Shown here piece by piece: positions 29,814 through 32,996 of a stretch of DNA of 32,996 bases (positions are counted from its first letter, which is position 1; every line of letters starts with the position of its first letter). A program made the translations under genes and the position numbers. The stretch covers positions 1-32,996 of the forward strand of contig JAGGSO010000074.1 of NCBI GenBank assembly GCA_021159055.1. Reading direction: 5' to 3'. This stretch comes from Candidatus Bipolaricaulota bacterium (GTDB lineage Bacteria > Bipolaricaulota > Bipolaricaulia > UBA7950 > UBA9294). The notes beneath the pieces are model-generated. The model did not search any database. It saw only the letters and a list, made by a program, of their open reading frames with translations, and was not told the origin of the DNA.

Positions 29814-29833
29814 TATAATGCCTTCGGCATTAT
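29814..29833 (+). promoter_or_regulatory. -10 box inside a perfect palindrome, regulator pair 2
   Basis: TATAAT (29814-29819) lies at the left of ATAATGCC-TTC-GGCATTAT (29815-29833). The expected transcription start falls in the right arm, so this is a DNA-level site, not a transcript hairpin. The -35 is weak (TTCTTG with 18-nt spacing). Confidence 0.6.
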
Positions 29834-29863
29834 CCTATGAAATAAGGTTGACGGAGTGTTGCG

Positions 29864-30571
29864 ATGGCTAAAATCGTTCTCATAGTCGACGATGAAGAGG
29901 AATTGGCTAAGTCGATCTCGGATTACCTGCACCAGGCCGGGTACCGCACGATCGAAACGTTCGACGGGGCCTCAGCGCTGGCCGAGTTCGACTCCCACCG
30001 ACCGGATCTGGTCATCCTCGATCTCGGACTCCCCGACATCGATGGTCTTGACGTCGCACGGGAGATCCGCCGCCGGACGCAGGTCCCGATCATCATGCTC
30101 ACCGCACGGGCGCAGGAGGTGGACCGGATCGTCGGGCTCGAGCTCGGAGCGGACGACTACATCACGAAGCCGTTCTCTCCCCGCGAGCTCGTGCTGCGGG
30201 TGCAGGCGGTCCTGCGCCGGTTGGCCGGACCGGCCCCGGAGGCTCCGGTGCGGATCGGCGACCTCGTGATCGATCTCGCCGGGCGGGAGGTGCGCCGGGA
30301 CGGCGCTCTCATCAAGCTCACCCCGACCGAGTTCGACCTCCTCGCCTTCCTCGTCCGTCGGCCGAACCGGGTCTTCACCCGGCTCGAGCTCCTCAAGGAG
30401 GTGCAGGGTTACACCACCCCTGCCCTGATGCGGAACATCGACAACCACATCATGAACCTGCGGCGGAAGATCGAACCGGACCCGGCCGAACCGCGGATCA
30501 TCAGGACCGTCTACGGGGTCGGGTACAAGCTCGTCATCCCCCGGACACAAGGAGACAACGACGAAACTTAG
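29864..30571 (+). CDS. OmpR/PhoB-family response regulator (pair 2)
   Basis: A 235-residue regulator: receiver VLIVDDEEELAKSI, phospho-acceptor in DLVILDLGLPDIDG, MLTARAQEVDRIVGLELGADDYITKPFSPREL; winged helix KLTPTEFDLLAFLVRRPNRVFTRLELLKEVQGY and IDNHIMNLRRKIEP. It is close in sequence to the regulator at 26077, so the two are paralogues. ATG 29864 has ACGGAG seven nt upstream. Its last codons overlap the likely start of the kinase gene. The downstream exported protein and DUF4405 gene are plausible targets. Confidence 0.95.
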   Translation: MAKIVLIVDDEEELAKSISDYLHQAGYRTIETFDGASALAEFDSHRPDLVILDLGLPDIDGLDVAREIRRRTQVPIIMLTARAQEVDRIVGLELGADDYITKPFSPRELVLRVQAVLRRLAGPAPEAPVRIGDLVIDLAGREVRRDGALIKLTPTEFDLLAFLVRRPNRVFTRLELLKEVQGYTTPALMRNIDNHIMNLRRKIEPDPAEPRIIRTVYGVGYKLVIPRTQGDNDET

Positions 30572-31913
30572 ACCGGTCTCGCTTCGCTACAAGCTGTTCT
30601 TCGGCCTCGCTGTCGTGGTCGTCGCCTCCCTCGGAGCGGTCTACGCCGTCGCCACCCACCTTCTCGTCACCGACGCCAAGGAGTTCATCGCATCGGAGCA
30701 CGCGGCGCAAGCAGTCGGGATCAAGGCCCAACTCGTCTCCTATTACTCGGAGAACATGACCTGGGACGGGGTGGAGAAGCTGTTCAGCGAACACGGCCGG
30801 TACAGGGGAGAGGAGCACGGACAGGGTGGACAGTTCCTCCTCACCGATCCCGAAGGGAGAATCGTCTACGCCGGTTCGCACAAGCTCAGGGAGGTGAATC
30901 TATCCCCGCGCCTCCTTGCCGAAGGGATTCCAATAACTGTGGAGGGGAAGAAGGTCGGAATCCTGTTCACCGGCCCGCTCCTCGGCCAGTTCACCGAAAT
31001 CGAGGAGAGGCTCCTGAGCTCGGTCCGCCGCACGGTGGCCTACGCCGCGGTAATCAGCCTGGGGATAGCCCTCGGGATCGGTCTGACCCTGTTGCGCCTC
31101 ATCACCGCCCCGTTCGAGCGGTTGACCGCGGCGACCAGGGCGATCTCCTCCGGCGATCTCACTCACCCGGTTCCGGTCCCTGGTGACGATGAGATTGGGA
31201 GGCTCGGGCGCGTTCTGGAGGAGCTGCGTGTCGGGCTATCCCGCTCGGAGGCCGCGCGCCGGCGCATGCTCGCCGATATCGCCCACGAGCTGAGGAACCC
31301 CCTCGCCATAATCCGGGCCAAGGTGGAGGCGATGCTCGACGGGATCCAGCCCGCGAACGAAGAGAACCTGATGACCGTGAACGAGCGGCTCCTCCACCTC
31401 TCGGGGTTGGTCGACGAGCTCCAGGACATCGCCCTCGCCGAGGCGCACGAGCTTCCCCTCGACCGCGCTCCGATCGACCTCGTTGAGTTCCTCCGCGGGG
31501 TCGCCGCAGACGCCCGCACCCTGCTGGCCGGGGCCGATAAGAAGTTCAACCTGGAGATCCCTGCCAAACTACCCCGCGTCTCCGCCGATCGACGGCGCCT
31601 GCACCAGATCGTGTGGAACCTGCTCTCCAATGCGCTGCGTCACACCCACCCCGGCGATGAGATCACCCTGCACGCCGAGCCCCGGGGAAGGGAGGTCCTG
31701 ATCCAGGTGAGCGACACAGGAGAGGGGATGCCCGCGGAGACCGTCTCCCACGTCTTCGACCGCTTCTACAAAGGGAAGGGCTCGAAGGGGCTCGGGCTCG
31801 GCCTGGCGATCACCAAGGCCCTTGTCGAGTCGCACGGCGGCCGGATCTGGGTGGAGAGCGCCCCCGGAGAGGGTACGCGCTTTTCGTTCACCATCCCGAT
31901 TTCCCGAACTTAG
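30561..31913 (+). CDS. HAMP-domain sensor histidine kinase (pair 2), probable ACG start
   Basis: A 450-residue kinase if begun at ACG 30561: TKLRPVSLRYKLFFGLAVVVV leads into TM1. The sensor loop (TWDGVEKLF, GIPITVEGKKVGILF) resembles pair 1. TM2 is near TVAYAAVISLGIALGIGL. HAMP (APFERLTAATRAISSGDLTHPV), phospho-His in LADIAHELRNPLAII, N-box LLSNALRHT, DTGEGMP and GLGLGLAITKA are intact. The first ATG/GTG/TTG in frame is GTG 30615, inside TM1. The ACG at 30561 lies six nt after AAGGAG, ideal spacing. A C-to-T change would give ATG and be silent in the overlapping regulator, so a sequencing error is the alternative. Confidence 0.85.
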   Translation, partial: TKLRPVSLRYKLFFGLAVVVVASLGAVYAVATHLLVTDAKEFIASEHAAQAVGIKAQLVSYYSENMTWDGVEKLFSEHGRYRGEEHGQGGQFLLTDPEGRIVYAGSHKLREVNLSPRLLAEGIPITVEGKKVGILFTGPLLGQFTEIEERLLSSVRRTVAYAAVISLGIALGIGLTLLRLITAPFERLTAATRAISSGDLTHPVPVPGDDEIGRLGRVLEELRVGLSRSEAARRRMLADIAHELRNPLAIIRAKVEAMLDGIQPANEENLMTVNERLLHLSGLVDELQDIALAEAHELPLDRAPIDLVEFLRGVAADARTLLAGADKKFNLEIPAKLPRVSADRRRLHQIVWNLLSNALRHTHPGDEITLHAEPRGREVLIQVSDTGEGMPAETVSHVFDRFYKGKGSKGLGLGLAITKALVESHGGRIWVESAPGEGTRFSFTIPISRT

Positions 31914-31954
31914 CGGTCAGTCCCTGATCGTCCTGACAGGTTCCAGAAAAGTCG

Positions 31955-31972
31955 CTCACGACCACTTCACAC
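31955..31972 (+). promoter_or_regulatory. Candidate response-regulator direct repeat
   Basis: CTCACGA (31955-31961) and TTCACAC (31966-31972) repeat TCAC with an 11-bp period, the spacing used by many OmpR-type regulators. They sit upstream of a weak TATCTT (31981-31986) and the small exported protein gene. Support is modest. Confidence 0.3.
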
Positions 31973-32017
31973 AGCCCGGGTATCTTTGCAACATCCAAAC
32001 GAAAAGGAGTGGTCAAA

Positions 32018-32398
32018 ATGACCAAGACAAAGACGATAGTCATCGGGATCTTGTTGCTCACCCTGCTCGCGTTTGGGCTCGTTGCCCTGGCGGGGGGAGG
32101 ATTCGGGAAAGGCGTTCCTTCAGATAAACCGGGAGCCGGCGCATGCATGCAGGAGCGGGACTCGGACGGGGACGGGATCCCCAACTGCGATGATCCCGAT
32201 TGGACCCGTCCACTCGACGGGACCGGCTATGGAGCGACGAACTGTCTCCATGCCGGAGCCGAAAACGGACATGAGAACGGCCTCCACGACAGAGACGGCC
32301 GTGGACAGGGGAGCTGCCAGCGCAACGGGAACGGTGGCGGCCGCGGAATGCACCGCGGTTACGGGAACGGTGCCCGCATGGGTGTAAACAGCGAGTAG
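32018..32398 (+). CDS. Small exported Gly/Asn/His-rich protein with calcium-loop-like motif
   Basis: A 126-residue protein of unknown function. Residues 1-27 form a clear signal peptide (TKTIVIGILLLTLLAFGLVALAGG). An Asp-rich loop, RDSDGDGIPNCDDPDW (residues ~45-60), resembles thrombospondin type-3/dockerin-like calcium loops. The rest is low-complexity, rich in Gly, Asn, His and Arg (GHENGLHDRDGRGQG, RNGNGGGRGMHRGYGNG). His/Asp content would suit metal binding. ATG 32018 is eight nt after AAGGAG. It follows the kinase gene by about 100 nt and may report or buffer the signal sensed by it (inference). Confidence 0.75.
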   Translation: MTKTKTIVIGILLLTLLAFGLVALAGGGFGKGVPSDKPGAGACMQERDSDGDGIPNCDDPDWTRPLDGTGYGATNCLHAGAENGHENGLHDRDGRGQGSCQRNGNGGGRGMHRGYGNGARMGVNSE

Positions 32399-32405
32399 AT
32401 CCCCG

Positions 32406-32434
32406 GTGGGGGTGGGTTTGACGCCCGCCCCCAC
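32406..32434 (+). terminator. GC-rich intergenic hairpin, partial terminator or mRNA stabiliser
   Basis: GTGGGGGTGGG pairs with CCCGCCCCCAC (one G-U) around TTTGACG, very stable, but no T-run follows. It lies between the small exported protein and the DUF4405 gene and probably sets their expression ratio. Confidence 0.55.
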
Positions 32435-32453
32435 TGCATTAAGGAGGATGGAA

Positions 32454-32816
32454 ATGACCAAAGGCTCTGGTTGGAACTGGCGAAGCGTGATCTCGTTCTC
32501 TCTCCTCTTCTCCGCGGTTGTGCTCATCCTCTCCGGGATAGCCCTGCTCATCGCCCCAAGTGGGAGGATCGCCCGGGAGACCGGCTGGCAGATACTTGGA
32601 TTCGATAAGGAGAGATGGGAGTCGATCCATGACCTGTTCGGGTTCGTCTTCATCTTCCTCACGCTGATACACCTGTGGTTGAACTACAAAGCTCTTCTTG
32701 CTTACCTGCGCGACCGCGCACGCAATGTCTATCGGCTGCGGGCGGAACTGCTCACTGCGTTGCTCCTCTCCGGGGTCGTCTTCCTCGTCGCCGCCCTGCG
32801 TCTCCTTCCCCTGTGA
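32454..32816 (+). CDS. DUF4405-like small membrane protein
   Basis: A 120-residue protein with three or four hydrophobic helices (VISFSLLFSAVVLILSGIALLI, SIHDLFGFVFIFLTLIHLWLNY, LLTALLLSGVVFLVAALRLLPL). The HDLFGFVF and LIHLWLNYKAL histidines match the DUF4405/cytochrome b-like pattern, where His pairs may hold haem. Function is unknown. ATG 32454 is six nt after AAGGAGG; an earlier ATG at 32448 abuts the SD. It shares direction and probably transcript with the exported protein and kinase. Confidence 0.8.
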   Translation: MTKGSGWNWRSVISFSLLFSAVVLILSGIALLIAPSGRIARETGWQILGFDKERWESIHDLFGFVFIFLTLIHLWLNYKALLAYLRDRARNVYRLRAELLTALLLSGVVFLVAALRLLPL

Positions 32817-32996
32817 ACGTCTCGGCATGTAGTAGGCCAAGACAATCGTGCACCCTTAGAGGCCTAGATCACCACCACTTTGTCGAGTAGGATCACCGGG
32901 AAACAAGCGAACTCGTCCGGTAAATCTTGGAGTTCCCCCGCTTCTGCGGACAGTGTAGCGCTTGGTATCCGCGCTGTCTAGTACCGTGGTGATCCC
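32817..32996. other. Right-edge stretch, no assignable gene
   Basis: No start-to-stop gene is supported. On the minus strand one frame is open from the window edge to a stop at 32856-32858. Another reads like a protein end (LPDEFACFPVILLDKVVVI, stop 32864-32866) but is interrupted by TAG near 32980. A C-run (G-run on the coding side) lies where the two could join. Short inverted repeats GGATCACC (32890) and GGTGATCC (32988) flank it. It may be the 3' end of a damaged or frameshifted gene. Confidence 0.3.

Overview
The window is dense, high-GC bacterial chromosome. Genes are packed with many 4-nt ATGA/GTGA overlaps, good Shine-Dalgarno (SD) sites and TTGnnn-N17-TAnnnT promoters. I infer an uncultured, possibly thermophilic Gram-negative-like bacterium. 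The pointers are a two-domain protein disulfide oxidoreductase (typical of thermophiles), hopanoid genes, the MEP enzyme IspG and DUF3467. A Bipolaricaulota/Acetothermia-like lineage would fit, but that is a guess from gene style, not a search. No insertion sequence, prophage or CRISPR array is visible, and no gene-free gap exceeds about 230 bases.

Region 1 (1-7104, minus strand) is one continuous unit: DUF3467 protein, membrane histidine kinase, two NarL/LuxR-type response regulators, polyprenyl diphosphate synthase, HpnH, HpnG, IspG and squalene-hopene cyclase (cut by the left edge). It supplies isoprenoid precursors, builds and cyclises the C30 skeleton and extends it towards C35 hopanoids. 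A two-component system sits at its head. A sugar-isomerase-like gene (7163-8377) lies upstream.

Region 2 (8498-13430, plus) starts with tRNA-Cys and tRNA-Val under a near-consensus promoter. An exported DUF1573 protein with a rhodanese-like tail follows. Next is an ArsR-regulated pair of exported thiol-redox proteins (a thioredoxin-CcdA fusion and a thioredoxin-like protein), with a perfect palindrome on the promoter. A group-3 sigma factor with an apparently leaderless transcript, a small coiled-coil protein and an atypical SDR enzyme complete it.

Region 3 (13427-24548) holds a Cys-rich exported VWA protein (minus strand), tRNA-Leu, and the operon plsX-fabH-fabD-fabG-acpP closed by an intrinsic terminator. 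Then come a zinc-ribbon protein, a frame-broken small gene, a metallophosphoesterase, an inositol-monophosphatase-like enzyme, and an RsmB/RsmF-type methyltransferase split from its RNA-binding tail. A secreted VWA + RTX + PKD-like protein ends the region.

Region 4 (24577-32996) has two paralogous OmpR/HAMP-kinase pairs, a BioD-like/DRTGG protein under a palindromic promoter, and a cytoplasmic thiol module (OsmC divergent from ArsR-glutaredoxin-PDO, with two palindromes between them). The second OmpR/kinase pair leads into a small exported Gly/Asn/His-rich protein and a DUF4405 membrane protein. Recurrent themes are thiol redox chemistry on both sides of the membrane, Cys-rich secreted proteins and autoregulated control genes.
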